A stretch of DNA of 64,000 nt from Streptomyces olindensis (GTDB lineage: Bacteria > Actinomycetota > Actinomycetes > Streptomycetales > Streptomycetaceae): positions 1-64,000 of the forward strand of contig JJOH01000024.1 in NCBI GenBank assembly GCA_000696115.1. The letters are read 5' to 3'. The notes under the pieces are model-generated. The model searched no databases, was not told the origin of the DNA, and saw nothing but the letters and a program-made list of their open reading frames with translations. Shown here one piece after another: positions 10,647-19,112 of the stretch. The translations under genes and the position numbers were made by a program. Numbering within the stretch: position 1 is the first letter of the stretch; the number at the start of each line of letters is the position of its first letter.

Positions 10647-12059
10647 TCACTCACCCGCCGTCGGTTCCCGGCGCCGCAGCACGACCAGGGTCGCCCCGCC
10701 GATCAGGACCAGGCCGATGGCGATGCCCGTGATCAGCGGCGTGACGCCGGAGCCGCCGGTCTCGGCGAGGTTGGTGTCCGAGGCCGTGCCGCCCACCGCG
10801 GCCGGGCTCGGCTCGCTCAGGGTCTGCGTGGTCGTGCCCGTCCCGCTGCCCTGGATCTGGCAGTCCAGCATGCCGGTGAAGCGCTTCTGGAAGCTCCCGG
10901 GGCCGTGGATGGTGAAGTCGTACGCCTGGTCCTCCTGGAGCGGGACCGTCACCGTGCGGGTCTCGCCGGCGGCGATGGTGTGCTCCAGACCGGCGAGTTC
11001 GAAGGTGAACGGCTCGTCGCCCTTGTTGGAAGCGATGACGTCGACACCGCCCTCGGCGCAGTTCTTCGCCGCCGTCAGGGCAGGAACAGGGCCCTGCTTC
11101 CGCCAGGTCGCCTCGGCCGTCGCGGACACCGTCGACTCGCTGGACCCGGCCAGGATCTGCGTCTGGCTCCGGCTTTCGGAGGCGAAGGCGCGGCCGACCG
11201 GCACGGTGGTGGAGGCCTGGACGGTCAGCTCGGCCGTGCCGGCCGCCGCTTCCTCGGGCACCTCGAAGAACACCTGCCCGCCGTCGGGCGTGGAGGTGAC
11301 GGCCTTGCCTTGCCGGTCGACGATCCGGACCCCGCTCGTGGCGGCGTCCGCGGGCGGGGTGACCGTCGCGCTGCCGGCGTTGGTGCGCACCGTCACCGGA
11401 CCGAGCCGCTCACCCGGGCGGCCGGAGACCGCGGACGGTTCGAGTGTGAGCGAGGCGCGGGGCTCGGCGAGGTTCCGGGCGCTCCTCTCCAGGTAGTCCG
11501 CGAGCTGCTCGGCCTGCGGGTCGAGCGCGTCGACGGCCACGTCGTCCGAGTAGCGCCAGATCGCCACCTGCGTACCGGACGCCGCGTCCTGCTCGGTCAG
11601 CGCGCCGCGGACGCCCGCCTTGTGGGCGAGCGCCGCGAGGTCGTTCACCTGCGGGTAGGAGTTCTGCAGGATCCAACGGATCTTGCCGGCGTCCTTGTTG
11701 GTGCCCAGGGACGTGCCGCTCCAGGACGTCTCGTGGTACTTGGCGTCCCGCTGGGTGGGGTTGTGGAGGTCGACGCAGTACGTCTGCAGCATGCCGCCGC
11801 CCTCGACGGACATCTCGAACAGGCCCGCCGACACGTGCTGGTCGCCGGTGCCACCGTGTATCACCGCGGTCCCGAAGGTCTTGAGCCCGGCTATCGTCGC
11901 GGTCGCTCCGCCCTGGCTCTGCGTCGTCTCGTCGGCGGCCGACGCCTGGCCGGCACCGGCCAGACCGCCGGCGGTGACGAGCCCGGACATCACCGTCGCG
12001 GCGGCGAGGCGGGCTGCCCCTCGCCGACGTACGAACAGCTCAGAGAACGAAGCAAACAC
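10647..12059 (-). CDS. Thioester-domain (TQXA) LAETG-anchored surface protein
   Basis: 470 residues from the GTG at 12059, chosen because AAGGGG lies 8 bases upstream. Signal peptide with RRRGAARLAAATVMSG (cleavage after QASA). A thioester domain follows: Cys95 in TYCVDLHNPTQ and Gln164 in GTQVAIW, the pair that forms the internal Cys-Gln isopeptide-like thioester in Gram-positive adhesins (TQXA family). Then a beta-rich region and a C-terminal sorting signal LAETG (431-435), hydrophobic segment and RRRE tail, so sortase-anchored. The thioester could bind host or substrate amines covalently (family knowledge; ligand unknown). Confidence 0.9.
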   Translation of the reverse strand: MFASFSELFVRRRGAARLAAATVMSGLVTAGGLAGAGQASAADETTQSQGGATATIAGLKTFGTAVIHGGTGDQHVSAGLFEMSVEGGGMLQTYCVDLHNPTQRDAKYHETSWSGTSLGTNKDAGKIRWILQNSYPQVNDLAALAHKAGVRGALTEQDAASGTQVAIWRYSDDVAVDALDPQAEQLADYLERSARNLAEPRASLTLEPSAVSGRPGERLGPVTVRTNAGSATVTPPADAATSGVRIVDRQGKAVTSTPDGGQVFFEVPEEAAAGTAELTVQASTTVPVGRAFASESRSQTQILAGSSESTVSATAEATWRKQGPVPALTAAKNCAEGGVDVIASNKGDEPFTFELAGLEHTIAAGETRTVTVPLQEDQAYDFTIHGPGSFQKRFTGMLDCQIQGSGTGTTTQTLSEPSPAAVGGTASDTNLAETGGSGVTPLITGIAIGLVLIGGATLVVLRRREPTAGE

Positions 12060-12254
12060 CAAATTCCCCTTCGAGCAGGACCCGTTGACGTGGGGGGACG
12101 GTCCCACCAGCAGAATCAGAGGTCTCATGGGCCCCAAAAGCCCCGAGAGCCATGTCCGGCATCCTAGGGACGCGGTGAGCCATGCTCGCCGGTGAGACGG
12201 TCGGACGAGTGATCCGACTCGGAATCGTTATCGCCAAGACCCCTTGTGAGCAGG

Positions 12255-12303
12255 GCTTATCGGCAGATCACGTCTGGCGTACAGTGCGCACTCGCCGATA
12301 AGC
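12255..12303. promoter_or_regulatory. Inverted repeat between ssb and surface-protein gene
   Basis: Perfect 10-bp arms gcttatcggc (12255-12264) and gccgataagc (12294-12303) with a 29-base spacer, in the 278-bp gap upstream of the surface-protein gene. The spacer is long for an intrinsic terminator and there is no T-run, so an operator is as likely as a terminator for ssb. A separate 15-bp palindrome (ttgacgtcacgtcaa, 12332-12346) overlaps the ssb stop codon. Confidence 0.4.
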
Positions 12304-12337
12304 CACAGTTCGGACGGCCGGTGGGTGGTGATTGACG

Positions 12338-12814
12338 TCACGTCAACGCCGGTGTCTCTACCGGGTGTTGAGGCGGCACGTCGGTGGCCGACCCGGAATC
12401 CTCGGGCGGGGTCTCCCAGTTGGGCTCCGGCTGCGGCGGTGACGTCACCGTCTCCTGCTTGCCTCCGCGCCGGAAGGCAGAGGTGCCCCAGGCGAGATCG
12501 TGACCGATGGCGACCGCGTCGATGTCCGCCGAGGTCCAGTTCTGCCCCTCGCGCACGTCGGTGCGCACCTTCAGCCTGCCCTGCACGATCACGGGCTCGC
12601 CCACCGTCAGCGACGCCGCCGTGTTCGTGGCGAGCTGGCGGTTGGCCCAGACCGTGAAGAAGTTGGTGTGCCCGTCCGTCCAGGTGCTCTTCTCGCGGTC
12701 CCAGTAGCGCGCGGTGACCGCGAGCCGGAACCGCGCCGACGGGCCGGACGCCACCTCCCGGTACACCGGCTGCGTCGCCACACGGCCGACCGCGCAGACC
12801 ATCGTCTCGTTCAT
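12338..12814 (-). CDS. ssb: Single-stranded DNA-binding protein, short paralogue without acidic tip
   Basis: 158 residues from the ATG at 12814. An OB-fold: MNETMVCAVGRVATQPVYR, RFRLAVTARYWD, FFTVWANRQLATN, VGEPVIVQGRLKVR. The C-terminus is Pro-rich and ends VETPALT, lacking the acidic DDDIPF-type tip through which house-keeping SSB recruits partners. Streptomyces carry a second, tip-less SSB (SsbB) linked to chromosome segregation in sporulation; this gene fits that type, though the symbol ssbB is inferred from the missing tip. Confidence 0.9.
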   Translation of the reverse strand: MNETMVCAVGRVATQPVYREVASGPSARFRLAVTARYWDREKSTWTDGHTNFFTVWANRQLATNTAASLTVGEPVIVQGRLKVRTDVREGQNWTSADIDAVAIGHDLAWGTSAFRRGGKQETVTSPPQPEPNWETPPEDSGSATDVPPQHPVETPALT

Positions 12815-12934
12815 CGCGAACCCCTCCCTCGCCCGGAATCCGAACCGGGCCGACACGCGTACGGGCCCGTCCCGTACGGCTGTGTCCGCCAGACTGCCGC
12901 CGCCGGGCCGGGCCCGCTGAGCGCTGTGGACCAC

Positions 12935-13147
12935 CGCCTGCCTGTGGACAACACCGCCACCCGAACGGGTGAGCCGAGCGCCACCCTTACCCCCGCACCC
13001 CTTACGCCCTACACCCCCTGCGCCCCTCCGGCCCCCTGCGCCCCTCCGGTCCCTCAGGCTGCCCCCTCTGGTCCCTCTGTTCCCCCGCCCTCAAGTCCCT
13101 TCAGCCCCTCAGACCCCCTTGAGCGTGAGCCCCTTGAGCCCCTTGAG
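12935..13147. repeat. C-rich low-complexity intergenic stretch
   Basis: Between the ssb start and the stop of the downstream GTPase gene. It contains imperfect, C-rich repeats of the type cccctgcgcccctccgg and cccttgagc, strongly strand-skewed (C on the + strand). No gene is seen; ORFs here are repetitive Pro/Ser/Leu. It may be poor in B-form DNA stability or form structured transcripts, but nothing specific can be assigned. Confidence 0.6.
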
Positions 13148-15142
13148 TCAGGCCCCCACCACCCTCCCGTACTGCTCCCGCACCTCCCGATACCGCAACA
13201 GCTCCGCGGCCACCGGATCCAGCACCCGCGCCCTCCCGCACCCGGCCGCCGCCTCCCGCAGCCGGCGTTCCGCCTCCAGTCCGTAGCGCCGGGCCGGGCC
13301 CCGGGCCGCCATCCGGCAGCTCCACTCGATGAGCGGACCGCCGACGATGCCGATCACCATCAGCAGCACCGGCACCCCCAGGTTCGGCGCCATGACCCCG
13401 ACGATCTGGCCCAGCAGCCACAGCCCGCCCAGGAACTGCAGGATCGTCATGGAGGCCTGCGAGAGCACGGCCACCGGCCACCACCCGGGCCGGGGCGGAC
13501 GTCCGGTCGGCACGCCCGCGCGCACGGACAGTTCGTCCAGCGCCTCGGGCAGCCCCTGCGAGCCGCGCACGGCCGCCTCGCGCACCGCCTGTGCCCACGG
13601 CGCGGGCAGCCCGGCCGAGGCCCGGTCGGCCACCGTCCGCACCGCCTGCTCGACCCGCTGCCGGGCGGTGGCCTCCTCGTCGGCCTGCGTGCGCGAGGGC
13701 AGCCGCCCCGTGGTGGCCTCACCGCGGTCCTGGTACCAGCGCCACAGCCGCAGCCAGGGCGTGCCGCAGGCACGGTTGGCGTTGCGCAGCCAGGCGCGTT
13801 CGGCCGCCTCGCCCGCCGCCGTGGCGCCCACCGCGTCCGCGAGCCGGTCCGCGAACTCCTCCCGGGCCTGCTCGCTGAGGCCGGTCCGCCGCTGCGTGGC
13901 GTACACGGGCCACAGCCGCGCCGCCGCGATGTCCACGTCGGCCGAGATACGGCGGGCCGGTGCCCCGCGCTCCGCGACGAACTGGCCGAGCGCCTCACGC
14001 AGTTCCCCGACGCCGTCCCCGGTGAGCGCGGACAGCGCGAGCACGGTCGTCCCCGGTTCGCCGTACTCCCCGAGGGCGATGCCGTCCTCGTCGAGGAGCC
14101 GCCGCAGGTCGTCGAGGACCTGCTCGGCGGCCTCACCCGGCAGCCGGTCGATCTGGTTGAGGACGACGAACATGACCTCCGCGTGGGCGGCCATGGGCCG
14201 CAGATAGCGCTCGTGGAGGACGGCGTCGGCGTACTTCTCCGGGTCGACGACCCAGATGACGGCGTCGACGAGCCCCAGGATGCGGTCGACGTGCTCGCGG
14301 TGCTGCACGGCGGCCGAGTCGTGGTCGGGCAGGTCGATCAGGACGAGCCCGCGCAGCTGGGACTCCGCGTCCCCGGTCGGCAGCGGACGGCGGCGCAGCC
14401 GGGGCGGGATGCCGAGCCGTTCGATGAGACTCGCCGCCCCGTCGCTCCAACTGCACGCGATGGGCGCCGCGGTGGTGGGGCGGCGCACTCCGGTCTCCGA
14501 GATGGTCACCCCGGCGAGCGCGTTGAACAGCTGCGACTTGCCGCTGCCGGTGGCACCCGCGATGGCGACGACGGTGTGCTGCCCGGAGAGCCTGCGCCGC
14601 GCGGACGCCTCGTCGAGCACCCGGCCGGCGCCCGCTAGCGTCCGGCTGTCGAGCCGGGTGCGGGAGAGCCCGACGAGTTCGCGCAGCGCCTCCAGCCGGG
14701 AGCGCAGCACCCCGTCGTACACCAGCGGGGTCACCGCCGTCGGGGCGGCGGACCGGCTGTCCGCGGCGTGGTACCGCTCTCCCCCGGTGGTCTCGTCGAC
14801 CCGCCGCGCGATGAGCCCGTCGTCCCAGGCGCCGCCGGAGTCCGTACGGCCGTCCCGCCCACGCGCGTGGGTGCCATGGTCGGCGCGCTCCTGGGAACGC
14901 TGCCCGACCTCGGGAGCGTCCGGATCCGGGGGGGCCGACGCGGCAGACCCTCCGGCGGCCCGTGGGGCGGCCCCCCCGGCGGACCCTCCAGCGGCCCGGG
15001 GGGCGGACCTCCCGTCGGACCCTGCGGCAGCCCCCCCGGTGGACCCCGCTGCTTCCGCCTGGTGCGTATCGCCGTTCGGCTGATCCGCGTCGTCCGGCTG
15101 GTCGGCGTGCTCGGTGTGGTCCTGGTCAGTGACGGCGGTCAC
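13148..15142 (-). CDS. Dynamin-like/YfjP-type GTPase with C-terminal membrane segments
   Basis: 664 residues. A disordered Gly/Ala/Asp-rich N-terminal 150 residues (with GSAGGAAPRAAGGSA repeats), then a GTPase domain: AGATGSGKSQLFNAL (G1), RRPTTAAP (G2 Thr), LIDLPDHDS (G3), NQID (G4). Near the C-terminus two hydrophobic segments (MTILQFLGGLWLLGQIVGVM and VPVLLMVIGIVGGPLI region) make it a membrane protein. GTG start at 15142. Only three bases separate it from the upstream GTPase, so the two are co-translated, as paired bacterial dynamin-like proteins often are. Role probably in membrane or septum remodelling (inference). Confidence 0.85.
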   Translation of the reverse strand: MTAVTDQDHTEHADQPDDADQPNGDTHQAEAAGSTGGAAAGSDGRSAPRAAGGSAGGAAPRAAGGSAASAPPDPDAPEVGQRSQERADHGTHARGRDGRTDSGGAWDDGLIARRVDETTGGERYHAADSRSAAPTAVTPLVYDGVLRSRLEALRELVGLSRTRLDSRTLAGAGRVLDEASARRRLSGQHTVVAIAGATGSGKSQLFNALAGVTISETGVRRPTTAAPIACSWSDGAASLIERLGIPPRLRRRPLPTGDAESQLRGLVLIDLPDHDSAAVQHREHVDRILGLVDAVIWVVDPEKYADAVLHERYLRPMAAHAEVMFVVLNQIDRLPGEAAEQVLDDLRRLLDEDGIALGEYGEPGTTVLALSALTGDGVGELREALGQFVAERGAPARRISADVDIAAARLWPVYATQRRTGLSEQAREEFADRLADAVGATAAGEAAERAWLRNANRACGTPWLRLWRWYQDRGEATTGRLPSRTQADEEATARQRVEQAVRTVADRASAGLPAPWAQAVREAAVRGSQGLPEALDELSVRAGVPTGRPPRPGWWPVAVLSQASMTILQFLGGLWLLGQIVGVMAPNLGVPVLLMVIGIVGGPLIEWSCRMAARGPARRYGLEAERRLREAAAGCGRARVLDPVAAELLRYREVREQYGRVVGA

Positions 15143-15145
15143 CGG

Positions 15146-16753
15146 TCACCTCTCCTTCTGCAGTACGGACAGCGCGGCGATGAGTTCGGCCTGGGGCTCC
15201 GGGTGGACGTCGAGCGCGTCGAGCGGGGCGAGCCGGCGCTCGCGTTCGACGTGCAGGACCCGGTCTAGGTGCTCGGTGAGCAGCCGTCCGGCCCGGTCGC
15301 GCAGCCGCAGCGCCCCGTGGGCGCCGATCCGCTCGGCGAGCCCCTCCCCGGCCATCCGCCCCCGGCGGCCGCCCAGCAGGGAGGTGGCGACCAGGGCGGC
15401 GACCAGCTCGGGGTCGGGCGCGAGGGCGCGGTCGAGCTCGCGCACCTCGTCCTCGGCGTACTCCTCGAGCTCGCGCCGCCAGCGCCGTACGGCGAGCCCG
15501 ATCCGGTGCTCGGCGCTGTCCGCCGCGGAGTCGCGCACCGCGAGTTCCGGAGCGGCCGCCGCCGGTTCACGCCGCCAGGCGTCTTCGACCCGTTCGTCGG
15601 CGGCGGTGACGGCGCACAGCAGCAGGGCGCTGAGGCTCTCCACGAGCGCGTCGAGCAGTTCGCCGGCGGTGCAGTCCAGGGGGAAGGCGCGCCACCGCTT
15701 CAGGGCGTCCCCGGCGAGCACGGCCCCGGACTGCAACCGGCCCCGCACGCGCCTGTGCTCGCTGTCGTACGCCCCCTCGACGGCGGCGGTGAGCCGTAGG
15801 GCGGCGGCGTACTGCGCGGCGGCGGCGCCGGCCAGTGCGGGCATCCGGGACTTGAGGGAGTCGAGGACGCCGTACGCGGTGCGGGCCAGGACCTCCTGCC
15901 GGGCTGCCGGGTCCTGGGCCTGGTGGACGAGCCAGGTGCGCAGCTGGGCCACGGCGCTGGCCGGCAGGAGCCCGCCGCCCCAGGCCGACTCGGGCAGTTC
16001 GGGGACGGTGAACCGGGGCACGTGCCCGAGGCCGGCCTTGGTGAGCAGGGCCCCGTACTGCCGCGACACCTCGTTGACCACCTGGTGGGGCACCCGGTCG
16101 AGGACGGTGACGAGAGTGACGTCGTACTCCTTGGCGGTGCGCAGCATGTGCCAGGGCACGGCGTCGGCGTAGCGGGCGGCGGTGGTGACCATGACCCAGA
16201 TGTCGGCGGCGCAGATGAGTTCGGCGGCCAGGACGCGGTTGTCGGAGACCAGGGAGTCGATGTCGGGGGCGTCGAGCAGGGCGAGGCCGGGCGGCAGGGT
16301 CTCGGCGGTCTCGACGCGCAGTACGCGCGCGGGGTTCTCGCCGGGGAGGAGCAGGTCGTCCATGGCGTCCTGCTGGGGCACCCACACGCGCGTGAGGTCG
16401 GGCAGCACCCGCATCCCGCTGAACCAGTGGTGATCCTCCGGATGGCAGACCAGCACGGGCGTCCGTGTCGTCGGCCGCAGCACGCCCGCCTCGCTGACCC
16501 GCCGCCCGACGAGGGAGTTCACCAGCGTGGACTTCCCGGCGCCGGTCGAGCCGCCCACGACGGCCAGAAGCGGCGCTTCGGGCTGCCGCAACCGGGGCAC
16601 CAAGTAGTCGTCGAGCTGCGCGAGCAGTTCGTCGCGGTTGGCACGCGCGCGTGGGGCCCCCGCCAGGGGCAGCGGGAAGCGTGCGGCGGCGACACGGTCG
16701 CGCAGGGCGGAGAGTGCGTCGAGCAGCTGAGGCCGTACGTCCAAGGTCACCAC
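15146..16753 (-). CDS. Dynamin-family GTPase (partner of the downstream GTPase)
   Basis: 535 residues from the GTG at 16753 (N-terminus VVTLDVRPQLLDALSALRDRV). G1 GGSTGAGKSTLVNSL (about residue 70), a G2 Thr in RPTTRTP, G3 LLDAPDIDS, and VLDRVP at the G4 position, which is not the canonical NKxD. The remainder is long and helical. No clear membrane segment, so it may work as a soluble partner in a heteromeric complex with the membrane-anchored GTPase encoded 3 bp downstream. The G4 change suggests altered nucleotide specificity or weak GTPase activity (inference). Confidence 0.83.
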   Translation of the reverse strand: MVTLDVRPQLLDALSALRDRVAAARFPLPLAGAPRARANRDELLAQLDDYLVPRLRQPEAPLLAVVGGSTGAGKSTLVNSLVGRRVSEAGVLRPTTRTPVLVCHPEDHHWFSGMRVLPDLTRVWVPQQDAMDDLLLPGENPARVLRVETAETLPPGLALLDAPDIDSLVSDNRVLAAELICAADIWVMVTTAARYADAVPWHMLRTAKEYDVTLVTVLDRVPHQVVNEVSRQYGALLTKAGLGHVPRFTVPELPESAWGGGLLPASAVAQLRTWLVHQAQDPAARQEVLARTAYGVLDSLKSRMPALAGAAAAQYAAALRLTAAVEGAYDSEHRRVRGRLQSGAVLAGDALKRWRAFPLDCTAGELLDALVESLSALLLCAVTAADERVEDAWRREPAAAAPELAVRDSAADSAEHRIGLAVRRWRRELEEYAEDEVRELDRALAPDPELVAALVATSLLGGRRGRMAGEGLAERIGAHGALRLRDRAGRLLTEHLDRVLHVERERRLAPLDALDVHPEPQAELIAALSVLQKER

Positions 16754-17074
16754 ATGTGCAGAATGCCCAATTTTAGGGGAATTCTGAAGCATATGAGCAT
16801 GTCTGCGCGCCGACGGAACACAAGGGGCGGAAGGGACTTCTGGGACACGGGCACCCTCCAGGCATAACGAGTGCACAACACCCGATGCGCCAGACGCCAA
16901 AAGCGATGCACGATTCGTACCTGCCTGCGATTATCAGGACCGCTTCACCGAACCTCCACATCGAGCCACGGAGGCGAAGCAACAGGGACAAGGACGCGGG
17001 AGCCCTATCCTTGTCCCCGGCAACGTCACGGATCAGCCCACACCAGGGCACCACGACAGAGGCCACCACACCCG
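16754..17074. other. Gene-free interval before tRNA-Arg
   Basis: 321 bp. It should hold the promoter of the GTPase pair (minus strand) and of the tRNA. It is less GC-rich near 16755-16800 (runs such as caattttaggggaattctgaag). No gene is supported; short ORFs do not resemble known proteins. Confidence 0.5.
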
Positions 17075-17147
17075 GCCCCCGTAGCTCAGTGGATAGAGCA
17101 GGCGCCTTCTAAGCGCTTGGCCGCAGGTTCGAGTCCTGCCGGGGGCG
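17075..17147 (+). tRNA. tRNA-Arg (anticodon UCU)
   Basis: A 73-base cloverleaf. Acceptor arms GCCCCCG (17075-17081) and CGGGGGC (17140-17146) pair fully, followed by G at 17147; D-arm gctcagtggatagagc; anticodon loop cttctaa, hence UCU (Arg, AGA codon); T-arm with ggttcgagtcc. The CCA end is not encoded. The AGA codon is rare in GC-rich streptomycetes. Such tRNA genes often serve as integration sites, and a truncated IS630 copy begins within about 100 bp. Confidence 0.95.
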
Positions 17148-17259
17148 CAAGTCTCCGCCTTCCCTTTGGGGAGGGCTTTGTGTCGGCCGAGGCGGACGTA
17201 GCCACACGCTGAAGATCGCGGGCCGCTTCCGGCCACCGCAGGGAGAGCCCGGCACCGTC

Positions 17260-18106
17260 CAACTGTCGCCGGGTTTCCTGCGGGTGGCTCTGGCGGTCGA
17301 TCTCGTCGAGGAAGTCGCGGAAGTCCACCGCCCGATGCGTCGCCGACAGCTTCCCGATGACCTTGCCGGTGGCGGGGTTCAGGGCGGCGAACAGGTCCAC
17401 GGTGCCGTGCCGGACGTAGTCGAAACTGCGGCGCTCGGGAGTGCCCGGGACGATCGGCAGTACCGGGGCGGTCCGTTCAAGGGCCTGGATCTGCGGTTTC
17501 TCGTCGACCGCGAAGACGGCCGCGTTCGCCGGCGGGGCGAGATACAGCCCGACCACGTCACGGATCTTGTCGATCAGCAGCGGGTCCGGAAAGATCTTGA
17601 AGTCCTGCGTGCGCCAGGGCTGCAGCACAAAGGCCCGCCAGATCCACAGCACACACGCGTGGGCGAGATACCCACCCGCCGGGCCAACTCCCGCTTCGAC
17701 CAGTGGGTGGCGCCTTGGGGCACCTCTTCGAGCGTGCGCACCACCACCTCTTCCACCTGGGCGTCGGTGATGATGCGGGGCGCGCCGGGACGCGGCTCGT
17801 CGGACAGGCCATCGAGACGGCGCTGCAGAAATCTGGTCCGCCACCGGCGCGCGGTCCCGCGATCGGTGTCCAGCCGCGCGGCCACCGCGGTGTTGCTCAG
17901 TCCGTCCGCGCAGGCCGGCACGATCCGTGCCCGCTTGGCCAGACCCTGCGCGGTTGTCCGGCGTTTGGCCCACCCCTGCAACACCAGCCGCTCGTCCTCG
18001 GATAACACCAGCGGCTGCAGCCTGCTGTCGCCCACACCTCCAGCAGACCGCAGCCGGCAGCCGCCGTCATCACCCACACCGCAATCTGAAACGAACCGCG
18101 ACTCAT
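17260..18106 (-). pseudogene. Decayed IS630-family transposase
   Basis: Two frames cover different parts of one protein. The N-terminal part (18077-17640 region) reads LQPLVLSEDERLVLQGWAKR, an HTH with ARRWRTRFLQRRLDGL and RPGAPRIITD, as in IS630. The catalytic start (AAVFAVDEKPQIQALERTAPVLP, FDYVRHGTVDLFAALN, ATHRAVDFRDFLDEID) continues in another frame, so there is a frameshift near 17640. The DNLSTH and C-terminal DDE parts are missing; the copy ends close to the tRNA. It is dead. The right end is bordered by an IS982 copy. Exact limits are uncertain. Confidence 0.85.
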
Positions 18107-18140
18107 GTGGCCAGACGTGAACTCAAGACCAGATCACTAA

Positions 18141-19112
18141 ACGAGTAGTTCCGATATGGCTCAGTGGTCGTAGGCGATCAGTGAGCGGGTGATAGGTGCC
18201 CCGATGGCGCGGTTGTGCCAGATCGCGCAGTCAGCGCCAGGATCCGCTGAGCCACGCGGACACCGACGCCTTCCATGGTCCGGCCGCGTGCTGTTCCAGG
18301 TCGACCTGGCCCTTGAGGGTGTCGTTGACCGACTCGATCAGCTGGCGGACCGTCTTGAGCAGGGCTTCTCCCGGTCGTGGAGTGCCGCGGTTGCGGTAGG
18401 AGGGCCGCAGCAGGCTGATGCCACGGGCTGCCAGGAAGCGGTCGAGTTCGGCGGCGATGCAGCCCTTGTCGGCCAGGATGAGCAGACCGGGTCGGTCACC
18501 GGTCAGGTGCGGTTCAGTGTTGATCAGGCCGGCCAGAACCTGCCGTTCGTCGATCTTGGGGTCGGCCAGGGCCCAGGTGCTCGGCAGGCCGGCCGGGGGT
18601 GCACACCAGGTGCAGCTTCAGACCCCAGTAGAAGCGTGGGTGGGAGCGGCAGTAGCCGTAGTTCGCCCATCCCGCCAGGTCGGAGCGCTTGACGGTCTCG
18701 CGGGAGCGGGCGCACTCGACCGGCGTGGAGTCCACGATCCACAGCGGGTCCAGCCATAGGTCGGTGTCTGCGGCCAGGGACCGGATGGCCCGTTTGACCA
18801 GGCCCAGAGGGGCCCGCAGGCGCTTGTTGTAGGCGGGCCGCTGGGGCAGGTAGGGGAACAGGCCATGCAGGTGGGCGTGGGCGAATCGCAGCCAGCGGGC
18901 CTCGCAGTGGAAGCCCAGCATGGCTTGGGCCACGGCCAGGGTGACCAGTTCAGCGTCGGTCAGCCGGGGCAGTCGGCCACGTCGGCGCGAGGTCTTCAAG
19001 CGGTCGTCGATGTGCACGTACAGTGCGGTCAAGAGGGTGTCTGACTCGGTCGTCACAACCCGATGTTGGACACCCTCCCTGCGCCGTGAACCCCGCAATC
19101 GGAACTACTCGT
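18141..19112 (-). mobile_element. IS982-family insertion sequence with intact ends
   Basis: 972 bp between perfect 15-bp terminal inverted repeats: acgagtagttccgat (18141-18155) and its complement atcggaactactcgt (19098-19112). The repeat can be extended outward by cta(a/g) with one mismatch, which may be part of the inverted repeat or a short target duplication. The right end lies immediately at the stop codon of the tyrosinase gene (19113). The transposase is disrupted (see next entry), but the ends look able to be moved by a related active enzyme. Confidence 0.88.
18161..19056 (-). pseudogene. Frameshifted IS982 transposase
   Basis: From the GTG at 19056 the frame gives LYVHIDDRL, LTDAELVTLAVAQAMLGF, EARWLRFAHAHLHGLFPYLP, WIVDSTPVECARSRETVKRSD, WANYGYCRSHPRFYWGLKLH, the IS982 DDE order. 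At 18595-18599 a run of five G (C on the coding strand) has one base too many; without it CTPAGLPSTWALADPKIDERQVL would continue in frame. Further frame changes occur near 18275 and 18215, after which the family C-terminus SLIAYDH and stop (18161) appear. Three separate lesions make it inactive rather than a programmed frameshift. Confidence 0.87.

Noticed and set aside
18590..18605. Programmed ribosomal frameshift in the IS982 transposase
   Set aside because: The change is a single extra base in a C/G run, and two more frame breaks follow, which is decay rather than programmed shifting.
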